A DNA stretch of 64,000 nucleotides from Nisaea nitritireducens. GTDB taxonomy: Bacteria; Pseudomonadota; Alphaproteobacteria; Thalassobaculales; Thalassobaculaceae. Under the pieces are notes generated by a model. That model was not told the origin of the DNA. It made no database searches and saw only the letters and a program-made list of their open reading frames with translations. Both the position numbers and the translations under genes were made by a program. Location of the stretch: positions 1-64,000 of the forward strand of contig NZ_JACZFS010000065.1 in NCBI RefSeq assembly GCF_014904795.1, read 5' to 3'. Below are positions 53,414 through 62,720 of the stretch, in pieces (the stretch's first letter is position 1; every line of letters starts with the position of its first letter).

Positions 53414-55027
53414 ATGGAACACAGGCAGAAACCCGAATGGGTCGAGGCAATGCCGCTCACACTGCTTGAGCAGGCAGGCCGTAAGATCTTCAAGGCGGGC
53501 GGCAAGCAGATTGCGCTGTTCCATGCGGATGGATGCGTGCATGCCTGCAACAACCGGTGCCCGCATGAGGGTTATCCACTGATCGAAGGCACCATTGATC
53601 AGGCGGGGGGCGATCAGGCGGCGGGCGCCTGCCGGCTGACCTGCAACTGGCATAACTGGAAATTCGATCTGGTCAGCGGCGCCAATCAGGTCGGTGGTGA
53701 TCGTCTACGGATCTACCCCACGCAAGTTCGGGACGGCGCCGTCTTTGTCGACATTGCGGATGCACCGGCGGCTGAGCGGATCGAGACCGCGCTCGGTAAT
53801 CTGAAAGAGAGTTTTCGCGACCATAATTACACCCGCATGGCCCGGGAAATCGCCCGGCTGAAGGCGGCCGGAGGCGATCCGCTGGAGGCGGTAAGGCAGG
53901 CGGTGCTCTGGACGCATGAACGGTTCGAATGGGGCACCACCCATGCCATTGCCGCGGCGCCGGACTGGTTGGAGTTGGGGGAAGATTATGGCGGACAGGA
54001 CGACGCCTCCTCGATCATCCCGCACGTCGAAATTGTCGCTCATCTTGCGTGGGATAGTTTGCGCTGGGAGCGGTTTCCGTTCCCGGACGGAGAGACCGCG
54101 TTCGATGCAGACCGGCTGGTCGAAGCCATCGAGGCGGAGGATGAAGCGGCGGCTGCCGCGCTGGTGCGTGGCGCCTGTCGTGGTCCCGGCTGGCAAGTGC
54201 TGGATGCGCCGGTAACGCGGGCGGCGCTCGCCCACTATCAGGATTTCGGCCATGCGCTGATCTATTGTTACAAGACCCGGCAGCTCGTTGAACGATTGGG
54301 CGACACGTTGGCCGAGCCGCTTTACCTGACGCTGGTCCGGGCGCTGGTGAATGCCAGTCGGGAGGATCTGATCCCGGAATTCAAGGCCTATCGTCCAGCC
54401 CGGGAGGCATGGGACGGGGCAGGAGATGCGCCGGTCGCGCCGGAGGAATTCTACAGCCTCAACGTGCCCCGCGCGCTGGACCGTGCGAACCGCTCAAGCG
54501 GGGACCGCACAGCCCTGCTCGATGCCCTGATGGGCGCTGCCGCCTGGCAGATGCTGCATTTCGATACGCACTGGGGCGCCCGGCACGACCGCCCGGTGCC
54601 GGACAATGTGAACTGGCTCGACTTCACACACGGCATCACCTTCGCCAACGCGGTGCGGGCGCAGTGCGGACGGCTTGAGGATCTGTGGCCGGACGCCCTG
54701 TTGCAGATGGCCTGCTTTACCGGCCGTAACGCCGCCTATACCGAGGTCCAGCAGGACACGGCGCCCTATGCGGTGGATGATCCGGAGGCGTTTCTGGCTA
54801 ACCTGCTGCCCGGCCTGTTCGATCATGCGGAGCCGGAATATATCGTCTCCGCCCATATGGTGAAGCTGCCGGTCGCCACCCGCGAGGAAATCCGGGCTCG
54901 CCCGGACGCTCCCTGGGTGCCGGTGCTGGCGGCGGCTGTGAACCGCTTCTTCCAGTCGAAGATCAAGCGCAAGCATGTCATGCGAACGGCGAAACAGTCG
55001 GTCGCGTTCGTTGCGGCGGAGGGGTGA
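53414..55027 (+). CDS. Rieske [2Fe-2S] protein with a large unrecognised C-terminal domain
   Basis: The N-terminal 110 residues are a Rieske domain with both cluster motifs: CNNRCPHEGYPLIEG (Cys, His) and CNWHNWKFDL (Cys, His). The cluster could be a ferredoxin-like electron carrier. The remaining about 420 residues do not look like the ring-hydroxylase catalytic domain: the two-His-one-carboxylate pattern is not evident, and the region is mainly helical (AREIARLKAAGGDPLEAVRQ, HFDTHWGARHDRPVPDNVNW). I do not recognise this domain. The start is supported by GAGGAAGAGG. Neighbours are a VOC protein upstream and the DUF1028-RidA-FMO operon on the other strand. Confidence 0.88.
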   Translation: MEHRQKPEWVEAMPLTLLEQAGRKIFKAGGKQIALFHADGCVHACNNRCPHEGYPLIEGTIDQAGGDQAAGACRLTCNWHNWKFDLVSGANQVGGDRLRIYPTQVRDGAVFVDIADAPAAERIETALGNLKESFRDHNYTRMAREIARLKAAGGDPLEAVRQAVLWTHERFEWGTTHAIAAAPDWLELGEDYGGQDDASSIIPHVEIVAHLAWDSLRWERFPFPDGETAFDADRLVEAIEAEDEAAAAALVRGACRGPGWQVLDAPVTRAALAHYQDFGHALIYCYKTRQLVERLGDTLAEPLYLTLVRALVNASREDLIPEFKAYRPAREAWDGAGDAPVAPEEFYSLNVPRALDRANRSSGDRTALLDALMGAAAWQMLHFDTHWGARHDRPVPDNVNWLDFTHGITFANAVRAQCGRLEDLWPDALLQMACFTGRNAAYTEVQQDTAPYAVDDPEAFLANLLPGLFDHAEPEYIVSAHMVKLPVATREEIRARPDAPWVPVLAAAVNRFFQSKIKRKHVMRTAKQSVAFVAAEG

Positions 55028-55044
55028 GCGAGAAGGGGTGAGGG

Positions 55045-55719
55045 TTACTCGTCCCCCGGCACGCCGTAAGACGGTGCCTCGCGCGGGTCGAGCGCGCGGG
55101 TGACATAGGCGTCGAGCTGGGGTTTGTAGACCTCCCACGCCGTCGCAATCGCTTCGATCGGGCAGTCTTCCGTCCAGTCGCAGCGCAGGTCCGCGACGGG
55201 CCAGCCGAGTTCGTCCGCGATTTGCATGCCGGCGGAATGCACCGGGCCCGCTTCGCCGCCTGCCGCGAGGCCGGCCTTCATGGCGGCGATCAACCTGTCA
55301 CCCAGATGACCGGTGGATTCCGTGAAGGCGGCGACGATGGCCGCGGGGACCTCCGCGTTGGCGAGCAGGTTGCCGCCTGACGCGACGTTTTCGGCCTTTG
55401 CTTCGGACCAGATACCCAGCGCGTTACCGCCGGAATGAATGGCGCTGCCGCCGTGTTTATCAACAGCGAGTACCTGGCGGTAGTCGAGAAATTCACACTC
55501 CTTGCGCATTGCCTCGATGGCACCCTCGGCGGATAGGCCGATTTCCATCCGGTCCAGCACCAGCGGGCCGAGGCGCGGATCAGTGATGTTCTGGCTGGCC
55601 ACGGCGCCGACGCCGGCGCGGGTATAGGCGCAGCGGGCCGCGACGGCGGGCGAGGAGGAGGAGATGGCAATGCCGAACATGCCGGTCTCGGCGCAGCGGG
55701 CAACGAGGGAGAAGGTCAT
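55045..55719 (-). CDS. DUF1028 family protein (Ntn-hydrolase-like)
   Basis: A 224-residue protein with the family start MTFSLVARCAETGMFGIAISS, SSPAVAARCAYTRAGVGAVASQNITDPRLG and GGNLLANAEVPAAIV. The predicted fold is that of N-terminal-nucleophile hydrolases, although the catalytic reaction is not established. The ATG at 55719 has AGGAG six bases before it. It is the last gene of a three-gene operon after the FMO-like and RidA genes; its start lies 26 bases after the RidA stop. Confidence 0.88.
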   Translation of the reverse strand: MTFSLVARCAETGMFGIAISSSSPAVAARCAYTRAGVGAVASQNITDPRLGPLVLDRMEIGLSAEGAIEAMRKECEFLDYRQVLAVDKHGGSAIHSGGNALGIWSEAKAENVASGGNLLANAEVPAAIVAAFTESTGHLGDRLIAAMKAGLAAGGEAGPVHSAGMQIADELGWPVADLRCDWTEDCPIEAIATAWEVYKPQLDAYVTRALDPREAPSYGVPGDE

Positions 55720-55745
55720 GCGGAACTCCTGATTACGCGTCCGGA

Positions 55746-56165
55746 TCATTCATCCGGAATAACGGCGGTGCCGTCGATCTCTACCAGCCAGTCCGGCCGG
55801 GCAAGCGCCTGAACGACAAGGCCGGTACAGACCGGATGGACGCCTTTGATGTACTCGCCCATGGTCCGGTAGACGGCCTCCCGGTACCGGACGTCCGTTA
55901 TATAGACGACAAGTTTTACAAGATGATGCATGTCGCCCCCGGCTTCTTCGAGGAGCTGGCGAATGTTCTGCATCACCTTGTGGGTCTGCTCGACGGGATC
56001 GTGACTCTCGATGTTCTTCGCCGTGTCCAGATCCTGCGGGCACTGGCCGCGCAGCCAGACCGTGCGGCCGCCGCGCGTGATCACCGCCTGGGCCAGATCG
56101 TTGTCCAGCTTCTGTTCCGGGTAGGTGTCCTTGGTGTTGAATTTCCGCAGCCGTTCATGCGCCAT
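55746..56165 (-). CDS. RidA/YjgF/Rid family protein
   Basis: A 139-residue Rid-superfamily protein with QAVITRGGRTVWLRGQCPQD, then VMQNIRQLLEEAGGDMHHLVKLVVYITDVRYREAVY and the C-terminal VQALARPDWLVEIDGTAVI. RidA proper hydrolyses reactive enamine/imine intermediates; other subfamilies act in degradative operons, as here. The arginine expected in the active site of RidA proper appears to be replaced or moved, so the deaminase activity is uncertain. It sits between the FMO-like and DUF1028 genes. Confidence 0.9.
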   Translation of the reverse strand: MAHERLRKFNTKDTYPEQKLDNDLAQAVITRGGRTVWLRGQCPQDLDTAKNIESHDPVEQTHKVMQNIRQLLEEAGGDMHHLVKLVVYITDVRYREAVYRTMGEYIKGVHPVCTGLVVQALARPDWLVEIDGTAVIPDE

Positions 56166-56219
56166 GCTGGCCTCCGTTGAGTAAGAATGCGGCCCGTCTG
56201 CCGTCTTGAAGAATGTTGA

Positions 56220-57506
56220 TCAGGCCTTGGCGCCCGGCGCCGCGCCACGCGCACGGGCGGCGGCATCGACGTCGAGATAGGATCGCTGGATGGCAATCTG
56301 GTCCGCGACATATCGGGCGTCGTGCCAGACGCCCCAGATGAAGCTCGATCCACGACGCGACTGCCAGGGCAGACCGAGGAAATAGATCCCCGGTTCGCGC
56401 GAGACGCCGCGCTGGTGCAAGGGCTTGCCGGTCTCGTCGAACGTATCGACCTTTAGCCAGCTATAGTCATGTCCGAAGCCGATTGCCCAGATGATCGTAG
56501 AGATCCCGGCTGCTTTCAAATCGAGCTCACGGATCGGGTTGGTTACGCAATCCGGATCGGGAGCGATGATGTGCGCCTCGGGCTCCTCCGGCAGTTCAAG
56601 CCCGGTCCGGGCGAGATAGGCGTCCGCTTCCCGCAGGACGGAGAGGTAATTCCTGTCGCCATTCTCGATGTTGCGGCGGAGGTCGTCGGCGAAGCTCATG
56701 ACGCCGTCTTTGCAGCCTTCCGCGCGGCCCACGAGGGTGAGGCCCTGTTCCGCGAGCTTGCGAAAATCGATGGTCTCTCCGCCACGCGCACCGCTCACTG
56801 CAATCGTCACATGCTCGGCCCCGGCGGACGGAGTCGCGGCCTCCCATTTGCCGAGAACGCCGAGCCACCAGCAATTGTCCCGTCCGCGATAGGCCCGGGG
56901 TGGGCGGTCATGCGGGCCGACCGCGAGCGTGACCTTTCTTCCCGCCCGGTTCAGCTCGTCTGCGATCTGCACGCCGGACGAGCCCGCGCCGATCACCAGA
57001 ACGCCACCATCCGGGAGCTGGCCGGGATTGAGATAGGCGCTGGAATGGAGCTGGGTGATCCCGAGGCTATCCGGGACCACCGGCGGGATCGTCGCGGTCT
57101 GGAACGGGCCGGTGGCGGCAACCACACTGTTGGCTTCGATCACTCCATCCGATGTCTCGACACGAAAACCCGGGCGGCCCTCGTTCCGTGTCACGGACGT
57201 TACCTCGACACCGCAGCGGACCGGGGCATCGATCATCTTCGCGTAGTCGACGAAATAGTCGGCGACCTTCTCTTTCTCGACGAAGGCGTCGGGGCTCTCG
57301 CCCTTGAATTCCATGCCGGGAAAGCGGTCGTGCCAGGCAGGCCCGTTGGCGACCAGAGAATCCCAGCGGAACGATCTCCAGCGCTCGGCGATCCGGGACC
57401 GCTCCAGAACCAGATGAGGCACGCCAGCCTTGCCGAGGTGCTCGCTCATCGCGATCCCGGCCTGACCGGCGCCGACGACCAGCGTGTCTATTTTCTCAAC
57501 TGGCAT
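56220..57506 (-). CDS. FAD/NAD(P)-binding flavin monooxygenase-like protein
   Basis: A 428-residue protein with the N-terminal FAD motif VVGAGQAGIAMSEHLGKAG, RWRSFRWDSLVANGPAWHDRFPG, and the NAD(P) motif VLVIGAGSSGVQIADELNRAG. The C-terminal family motif is GFGHDYSWLK, followed by GIYFLGLPWQSRRGSSF. It belongs to the flavin-containing/YUCCA-like monooxygenase group, which oxygenates amines, sulfides or indole acids with NADPH. It is first in the operon with RidA and DUF1028, so oxidation of a nitrogen compound to a reactive imine followed by clean-up is plausible. An MFS gene diverges. Confidence 0.91.
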   Translation of the reverse strand: MPVEKIDTLVVGAGQAGIAMSEHLGKAGVPHLVLERSRIAERWRSFRWDSLVANGPAWHDRFPGMEFKGESPDAFVEKEKVADYFVDYAKMIDAPVRCGVEVTSVTRNEGRPGFRVETSDGVIEANSVVAATGPFQTATIPPVVPDSLGITQLHSSAYLNPGQLPDGGVLVIGAGSSGVQIADELNRAGRKVTLAVGPHDRPPRAYRGRDNCWWLGVLGKWEAATPSAGAEHVTIAVSGARGGETIDFRKLAEQGLTLVGRAEGCKDGVMSFADDLRRNIENGDRNYLSVLREADAYLARTGLELPEEPEAHIIAPDPDCVTNPIRELDLKAAGISTIIWAIGFGHDYSWLKVDTFDETGKPLHQRGVSREPGIYFLGLPWQSRRGSSFIWGVWHDARYVADQIAIQRSYLDVDAAARARGAAPGAKA

Positions 57507-57730
57507 TTGAAGGTCCTTTTTTCAGGGGGATGACCCCTTTCGGCGACGTCTGGAGCTTGTTTTGCCGGAATGGCATACCGGCGTGCGGGACACCTGTATC
57601 GGAAGCCCGCAGTGTGAGGGGAGGCCGGTCCGCGCTTCAAGAGGCAAATCGTCGCTTCTCGCCTTTTGATCGGTCGTGCTCAACCATTCATCTGCTTGAC
57701 ATGCCATGGTTTTCCACGCCAAGCAGAGAA

Positions 57731-58969
57731 ATGGACTCTGATCGCCCCCGGAACAATTTCTACCTCGCAAATGCCCGCTGGCTCGGTGCAGGCCTGCTGT
57801 GCACGTTCGGCTCGTCCTTCGGGCAGACCTATTTCATTGCGCTCTTCGCCAGCCAGTTCATGGCGCTGCACGGTCTCAGCGACGGCGATTGGGGAACGCT
57901 TTATGCCGGGGCGACGCTGACCTCCGCTGCATTGCTCATCAAGGCGGGCCAGCTCGCCGACACGATGTCGTTGCGCAAACTGGCGATGCTGGTCATTGCA
58001 GGCTTTGCGCTGGTCTGCGTCGGCATGGCGCTGCACGAGTCCATCATCATGCTTTTCGTCATGGTGCTCGGCCTGCGCTTCTTCGGGCAGGGCATGATCA
58101 GTCATGTCGGCATGACGGCGACCGCCCGCTGGTTCCAGGCACGGCGCGGACGGGCGATCGCGATCACCAGCCTTGGCTACGGGATTGGCGAGGCGGTGCT
58201 TCCGGCCCTGGCGGTGCTGGCAATCGCGCTGGTCGGCTGGCGCGGCACCTGGGTGCTCGCCGCAGCGATCCTCGCCGTGGCCTTCGGCGGCGCGCTATGG
58301 ATCTTGTTTGCTCGCGACCGGGAGCCCCAGGGCGGGGAGACCAGCGGCCCGGCGGCAGGTGCACTCGGTAGACACTGGACCCGGCCGGAAGCGCTCCGGC
58401 ACTGGTCCTACTGGGCGTTGTTCCCCGGGATCCTGACGCCGCCCTTCATCGGGACGGTGATCTTCTTCCATCAGGCGCATGTCTCCGGCGAGAAGGGCTG
58501 GAGCCTGGTCGAGATGGCGGCCGGATATCCGGCCTATGCGATCTGCGCCATGATCGCGGTTTTTATTGCGGGCCGGATCATCGATGCGTTTGGAGCGCTG
58601 GCCCTGTTGCCGCTCTTCCTGCTGCCGATCGGTCTCGGCATCGTTTTGCTGGGCACCAGTGACGCGGTCTGGATCTGGGGTGTGGTGCTCGGCTGTATCG
58701 GCTTCGGCGCGGGCTTTTCCAGTGCGCTGAACGGAGCTGTCTGGGCGGAGGTTTACGGCACACGCAATCTCGGCGCGATCCGGGCGCTGGCGGTTTCGGC
58801 CATGGTGTTTTCCACCGCCATCGGGCCCGCGATTACCGGACTGCTGATTGATGCGGGGATCACGCTGGAACGGCAAGGCGTGGTCATGATGCTTTGGTGC
58901 GTCGGGCTGTCTGCCATTTTCGTGCTGGTCGCGCGCCGTTTACGTCTGCTGATTGCGGCTCCGGCCTGA
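57731..58969 (+). CDS. MFS transporter (oxalate/formate-antiporter-like group)
   Basis: A 412-residue protein with about 12 helices. Typical segments are LGAGLLCTFGSSFGQTYFIA, HGLSDGDWGTLYAGATLTSA, GMISHVGMTATARWFQARRGRAIAI and AEVYGTRNLGAIRALAVSAMV. The frame is open back to 57530, but the upstream part has no coding look. ATGs at 57701 and 57731 are both possible; neither has a strong ribosome site, and the second is chosen for its plain polar N-terminus. It diverges from the FMO-RidA-DUF1028 operon and may import its substrate. Confidence 0.87.
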   Translation: MDSDRPRNNFYLANARWLGAGLLCTFGSSFGQTYFIALFASQFMALHGLSDGDWGTLYAGATLTSAALLIKAGQLADTMSLRKLAMLVIAGFALVCVGMALHESIIMLFVMVLGLRFFGQGMISHVGMTATARWFQARRGRAIAITSLGYGIGEAVLPALAVLAIALVGWRGTWVLAAAILAVAFGGALWILFARDREPQGGETSGPAAGALGRHWTRPEALRHWSYWALFPGILTPPFIGTVIFFHQAHVSGEKGWSLVEMAAGYPAYAICAMIAVFIAGRIIDAFGALALLPLFLLPIGLGIVLLGTSDAVWIWGVVLGCIGFGAGFSSALNGAVWAEVYGTRNLGAIRALAVSAMVFSTAIGPAITGLLIDAGITLERQGVVMMLWCVGLSAIFVLVARRLRLLIAAPA

Positions 58970-59165
58970 AGCCCGATCGCGCTGGGTGCCGTTCCCGTAA
59001 CCGATTGTTTCACAAGCATTGATCGAATATTGCAGACGTCATCGGCGCCGTCGGGCGGCAATGGCATACGATTTTTGCGCAATTTAAAGGCAGAAATCAG
59101 GTTGACCTACCTTGTGGTGACGCAAATCATGGTTGCATAAGCGTGCCAACAGGGAGGAAAATCTG

Positions 59166-60422
59166 ATGAAACAGATAATCGCATTGGCCGTGGCTGCGTC
59201 GTTCTTTGCAGGCGGCGCGTTCGCGCAATCCGGACAGGTTCCGGACAATCTCGAAAAATTGTCGGGCTTCAAGACAACCGGCGTGACCGAATTCACCTTT
59301 ATCGAGCAGGGCGGGGACTATGCTGTCGGCATCGAGAAGACGCTGGAACGCATCTCGCTGCCGGACGGTTTCAAGATCGAGCTTTATGCCGTGGTTCCGG
59401 ATGCACGGCACATGGCGGTCGGCCCGCAGGGCATCGTCACCTTCGTCGGCACCCGCAAGGACAAGGTCTGGTCCGTCACGGACCGGAACAAGGACCGTGT
59501 CGCTGACGAGGTGAAGGATTTCGCACCGTCGCTGACTTTCAGCATTCCGAACGGGCCGTGCTTTTCGAAGGACGGCTTCCTCTATATCGCCGAGCAGAAC
59601 CGGGTGCTGTTGTTCCCGGCGGCCGAGTTCTTTTACGAAAGCCCGGACGTTGCGGCCTTCAATCTTGTCGCCAAGGGCGATCTGATCCCGCCGGACGAGG
59701 AAAGCTTCAATCACACGGCACGGGTCTGCCGGATCGGCCCGGACGGCAAGATCTATATCTCGCTCGGTCAGCCTTTCAACGTGGCACCGGCGGATAAGCT
59801 GGATCTGTACAACAAGTGGGGCATCGGCGGGATGATCCGCCTGAACCTCGATGGCACCGGCCGGGAAGTTTACACCTACGGCATCCGCAATTCGGTCGGG
59901 CACGACTTCCATCCGGCGACCGGGGAGCTCTGGTTCACGGACAATCAGGTCGACGGGATGGGCGATGATATCCCGCCCGGCGAGTTGAACCGGCAGACCG
60001 CAGCAGGCCAGAATTTCGGTCATCCGTGGTATGGCGGCGGTGACACCCGCACCAACGAGTACAAGGGCGAGGAACCGCCGGCCGACACCGTGATGCCGGT
60101 CGTCGCGACGGTCGCACATGCGGCGGATTTGGGGATGCATTTCTATACGGGCCGTATGTTCCCGGAGAAATACAAGCATGCCATCTTCTCGGCCCAGCAC
60201 GGATCCTGGAACCGGACCACCCCGGTTGGCGCCCGGGTCATGGTCACCTTCATCGACGATCAGGGCAACGCCGCAATAGAGCCGTTTGCCGAAGGGTGGC
60301 TTGATGAAGCGACGGGCGAATATCTCGGCCGCCCGGTAGATGTGGCGCAGCTTCCGGACGGATCGATCCTGGTGTCGGACGATCTGGCGGGGGCGCTTTA
60401 CCGGATCAGCTACACCAAATGA
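59166..60422 (+). CDS. Periplasmic PQQ-type sugar/sorbosone dehydrogenase-like beta-propeller
   Basis: A 418-residue protein with a signal peptide (MKQIIALAVAASFFAGGAFA) and a six-bladed-propeller sequence like aldose sugar dehydrogenase and L-sorbosone dehydrogenase: SLPDGFKIELYAVVPDARHM, YIAEQNRVLLFPA, SLGQPFNVAPADKLDLYNKW, YTYGIRNSVGHDFHPATGELWFTD and DVAQLPDGSILVSDDLAGA. PQQ or another redox cofactor is expected but not seen in sequence. The ATG at 59166 has GGAGGAAA upstream. The gene overlaps the cytochrome gene by four bases (ATGA), so electrons probably go to that cytochrome. Confidence 0.91.
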   Translation: MKQIIALAVAASFFAGGAFAQSGQVPDNLEKLSGFKTTGVTEFTFIEQGGDYAVGIEKTLERISLPDGFKIELYAVVPDARHMAVGPQGIVTFVGTRKDKVWSVTDRNKDRVADEVKDFAPSLTFSIPNGPCFSKDGFLYIAEQNRVLLFPAAEFFYESPDVAAFNLVAKGDLIPPDEESFNHTARVCRIGPDGKIYISLGQPFNVAPADKLDLYNKWGIGGMIRLNLDGTGREVYTYGIRNSVGHDFHPATGELWFTDNQVDGMGDDIPPGELNRQTAAGQNFGHPWYGGGDTRTNEYKGEEPPADTVMPVVATVAHAADLGMHFYTGRMFPEKYKHAIFSAQHGSWNRTTPVGARVMVTFIDDQGNAAIEPFAEGWLDEATGEYLGRPVDVAQLPDGSILVSDDLAGALYRISYTK

Positions 60423-61000
60423 GGCGTGCGATCCTGCTCGGTCTCGGCGGGCTGATGCTCGCCGGGGCCGCTCCGGCTTTTTCAGGCGATCCCGCGGCCG
60501 GCCGCAAGGTCGCGAATATGTGCCGGACCTGTCACGGGCTCGATGGTTTTGCGAGAATCCCGATCGCCCCGCATATCGGGGGCGAGCCGGAATCCTATCT
60601 CCAGCGGCAGCTGCGAGCCTTCAAGTCCGGCGCCCGCCGGCATGAGATGATGACGGTCGTCGCGTCAGGCCTGAGCGAGCGGCAGATGGACGATGTCTCG
60701 GCTTGGTATGCCGCTCATAAGGCGACAGCGTCTCTGCCTGCCGGGACCGATCCGGCCAATGCGCCGGAAGCCTGCACGGCCTGCCACGGCGTCGACGGCA
60801 TTGCGCTTTTTGAGGATGCTCCCAACCTTGCGGGAGAGACCAACATCTATATCGACACCCAGCTGAAAGCCTTCAAGCGGGGCAAGCGGACGCATGAGAT
60901 CATGAACGGTATCGCCGAGGCGATGTCGGACGAGGAGATCCGGGCGGCGGCCGATTGGTATGCGTCGGTGGAGTTCAAGGTCGACGCCGCGACGAAATGA
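60419..61000 (+). CDS. Dihaem c-type cytochrome (c4-like)
   Basis: A 193-residue periplasmic protein with signal peptide (RRAILLGLGGLMLAGAAPAF) and two CXXCH haem sites, MCRTCHGLDGF near residue 38 and ACTACHGVDGI near residue 125. These mark a duplicated cytochrome c fold; possible axial methionines are in HEMMTVVASGLSE and HEIMNGIAEAMSD. Its start overlaps the dehydrogenase stop, which makes it the likely electron acceptor of that enzyme and donor to a terminal oxidase. Confidence 0.92.
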   Translation: MRRAILLGLGGLMLAGAAPAFSGDPAAGRKVANMCRTCHGLDGFARIPIAPHIGGEPESYLQRQLRAFKSGARRHEMMTVVASGLSERQMDDVSAWYAAHKATASLPAGTDPANAPEACTACHGVDGIALFEDAPNLAGETNIYIDTQLKAFKRGKRTHEIMNGIAEAMSDEEIRAAADWYASVEFKVDAATK

Positions 61001-61040
61001 AGGCCGCGCGTCCGGTCCGATCTTTCTCTGCCGCCTTGTG

Positions 61041-62720
61041 TCAGAAGCTCTTGCTCAATTCGAAGAATACGCGCTGAAAATCCCCGCCATCGTCCGCTGC
61101 ATGGCGGGTCAGCGAGCGGGCATATTCTAGCTGCAGCCGGGTCGTGTCCGTCAGATCCAGGCGCATGCCCAAGCCCGCGGAGGAGAGGCTTTCCCGGGTC
61201 TGTTCGAATTCTCCCTCGTTCCAGACCATGCCGAAATCATAGAAACTGAAAATCTGGAACCAGGTGAAGTAATCGTCCCGCAGGCTGTCTCCGTATTGTA
61301 GCTCGATACTGCCGCCGACACCGTGATCTCCGGTCAGCTCGCTGAAATCGTAGGCCCGGCCGATCGAGGAGCCGCCGAGGCTGAATTCCTCCGATGAGAG
61401 CAACTCATCATCCGCTAGCTGTCCTGCGACATGAAACCGGATACCAGTTTCGTTGGTAATCTCCTGCTGGCGCGTGACCGAGGCGCGGAGTTTCAGGAAC
61501 TCTGCGTCGGCGCCGAGGCGGGAGCGGAGAGCGCCGACCCCGGATGCGCCGAATGCAGGTAAACCGCCGGACAGCTCTCCGTAGAGCTGGTTTTGGCCGC
61601 CGAAATCATCCACTGCGTACATATAAAGATTGCTTCGGAGCACCCGGAGCTCATCTTTGAAATTGCTGCCGTCGTCGTCTTCTTCCGAGATGCTGCGGAT
61701 ATCGGCCGAAAGATTGAGCCAGAGGCTGGCCTCGGTGCTCCGGAGGACCGGGTGTGCCGCTTTCAGGACCAGACGTCGGCTGCTGCCTTCGATCCCGTCG
61801 ATGGCATCAATGCCGCCGGCATCGCTTTCACTCGCCGAGAAGACGGCGCCGACGGTGGTCCCGGCAGAGCCGACGAGACGGCTGATCTCCATTTCGCCGT
61901 AGCGCAGTTCCTGGGGTTGATCGGGGATGGTGAACAGGCCGACCCGCAACTGAGTGTCGGGGTCGATAAACCGGTTGCTTGAAACGGACACCCAGATCTG
62001 ATTCTTGCCGGAAGAGGTGGTGCCCCTGTTATCGTAGGACACCAGGCCACTCTCCGGTTTTGCCGTCAGGGTGAGCTGGAGGGCGTATCGGCCGTCACGG
62101 GCATCGATCTCCGCCATCTCCGCATTCTCAACTATACGGCCAAAAGAATCCCCGATCAGAAGCAGGACGCGCTCGAGGTCCTTGCGCTTGATCGGTCTAA
62201 ACTCGTCGATCGCGGACGCCAATCGGCGGACCATCCCGTGGACCTGTCCGTCGCCCTGGAAGTCGACACGCTCGACATAGCCTTCCGCGACCCGAATAAC
62301 GGCGATCCCGGAGGAAAGGTCCTGGGGCGGGAGGTAGGCCTGGGTCAGGAAATACCCTCGCTCCTTGTAGTGTTCCGTAATCCTTGTCGCGGCGGCCTGC
62401 AGGTCTGAGGTGGTCACCAGCCGAGCCAGGATGTCTTCGTAATAGAGGGCGAGATCAGCCTGCGAAAACAGGGTGTTGCCTTCGAGGCTGACGGCAGCAA
62501 GCAGGAATGTCTGCTCCTGTTCCCGGACGGCTTTATCGGGTGCGGGCGGAAGCGGGGTTGCGGGGCCTCCAGGTGTCTGCTCGGGAGCCCTTGGCACCCG
62601 TTCTTCGATCTGCGCATCGGGCGATGACAGCGTCTGCTGAGCGGATGCAGAATCCTGCGCCTGCTGCAAACTCAATAGCAGTAAAAAAAATAAGTATAAA
62701 TAAAATTTTTGCTGAAACAT
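61041..62720 (-). CDS. Two-partner secretion transporter (TpsB/ShlB/FhaC/HecB family)
   Basis: A 559-residue outer-membrane protein with N-terminal signal (FYLYLFFLLLLSLQQAQD). A Pro-rich linker follows, then a POTRA domain (FLLAAVSLEGNTLFSQADLALYYEDI and YKERGYFLTQAYLPPQDLSSG) and a 16-strand-like barrel with the family motif GGSSIGRAYDFSELTGDHG. It ends in an aromatic residue as barrel proteins do (FFELSKSF). It should secrete a large TpsA exoprotein. No TpsA gene is in view; the divergent FecR-domain protein may belong with it or precede the exoprotein gene beyond the edge. Confidence 0.92.
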   Translation of the reverse strand: MFQQKFYLYLFFLLLLSLQQAQDSASAQQTLSSPDAQIEERVPRAPEQTPGGPATPLPPAPDKAVREQEQTFLLAAVSLEGNTLFSQADLALYYEDILARLVTTSDLQAAATRITEHYKERGYFLTQAYLPPQDLSSGIAVIRVAEGYVERVDFQGDGQVHGMVRRLASAIDEFRPIKRKDLERVLLLIGDSFGRIVENAEMAEIDARDGRYALQLTLTAKPESGLVSYDNRGTTSSGKNQIWVSVSSNRFIDPDTQLRVGLFTIPDQPQELRYGEMEISRLVGSAGTTVGAVFSASESDAGGIDAIDGIEGSSRRLVLKAAHPVLRSTEASLWLNLSADIRSISEEDDDGSNFKDELRVLRSNLYMYAVDDFGGQNQLYGELSGGLPAFGASGVGALRSRLGADAEFLKLRASVTRQQEITNETGIRFHVAGQLADDELLSSEEFSLGGSSIGRAYDFSELTGDHGVGGSIELQYGDSLRDDYFTWFQIFSFYDFGMVWNEGEFEQTRESLSSAGLGMRLDLTDTTRLQLEYARSLTRHAADDGGDFQRVFFELSKSF

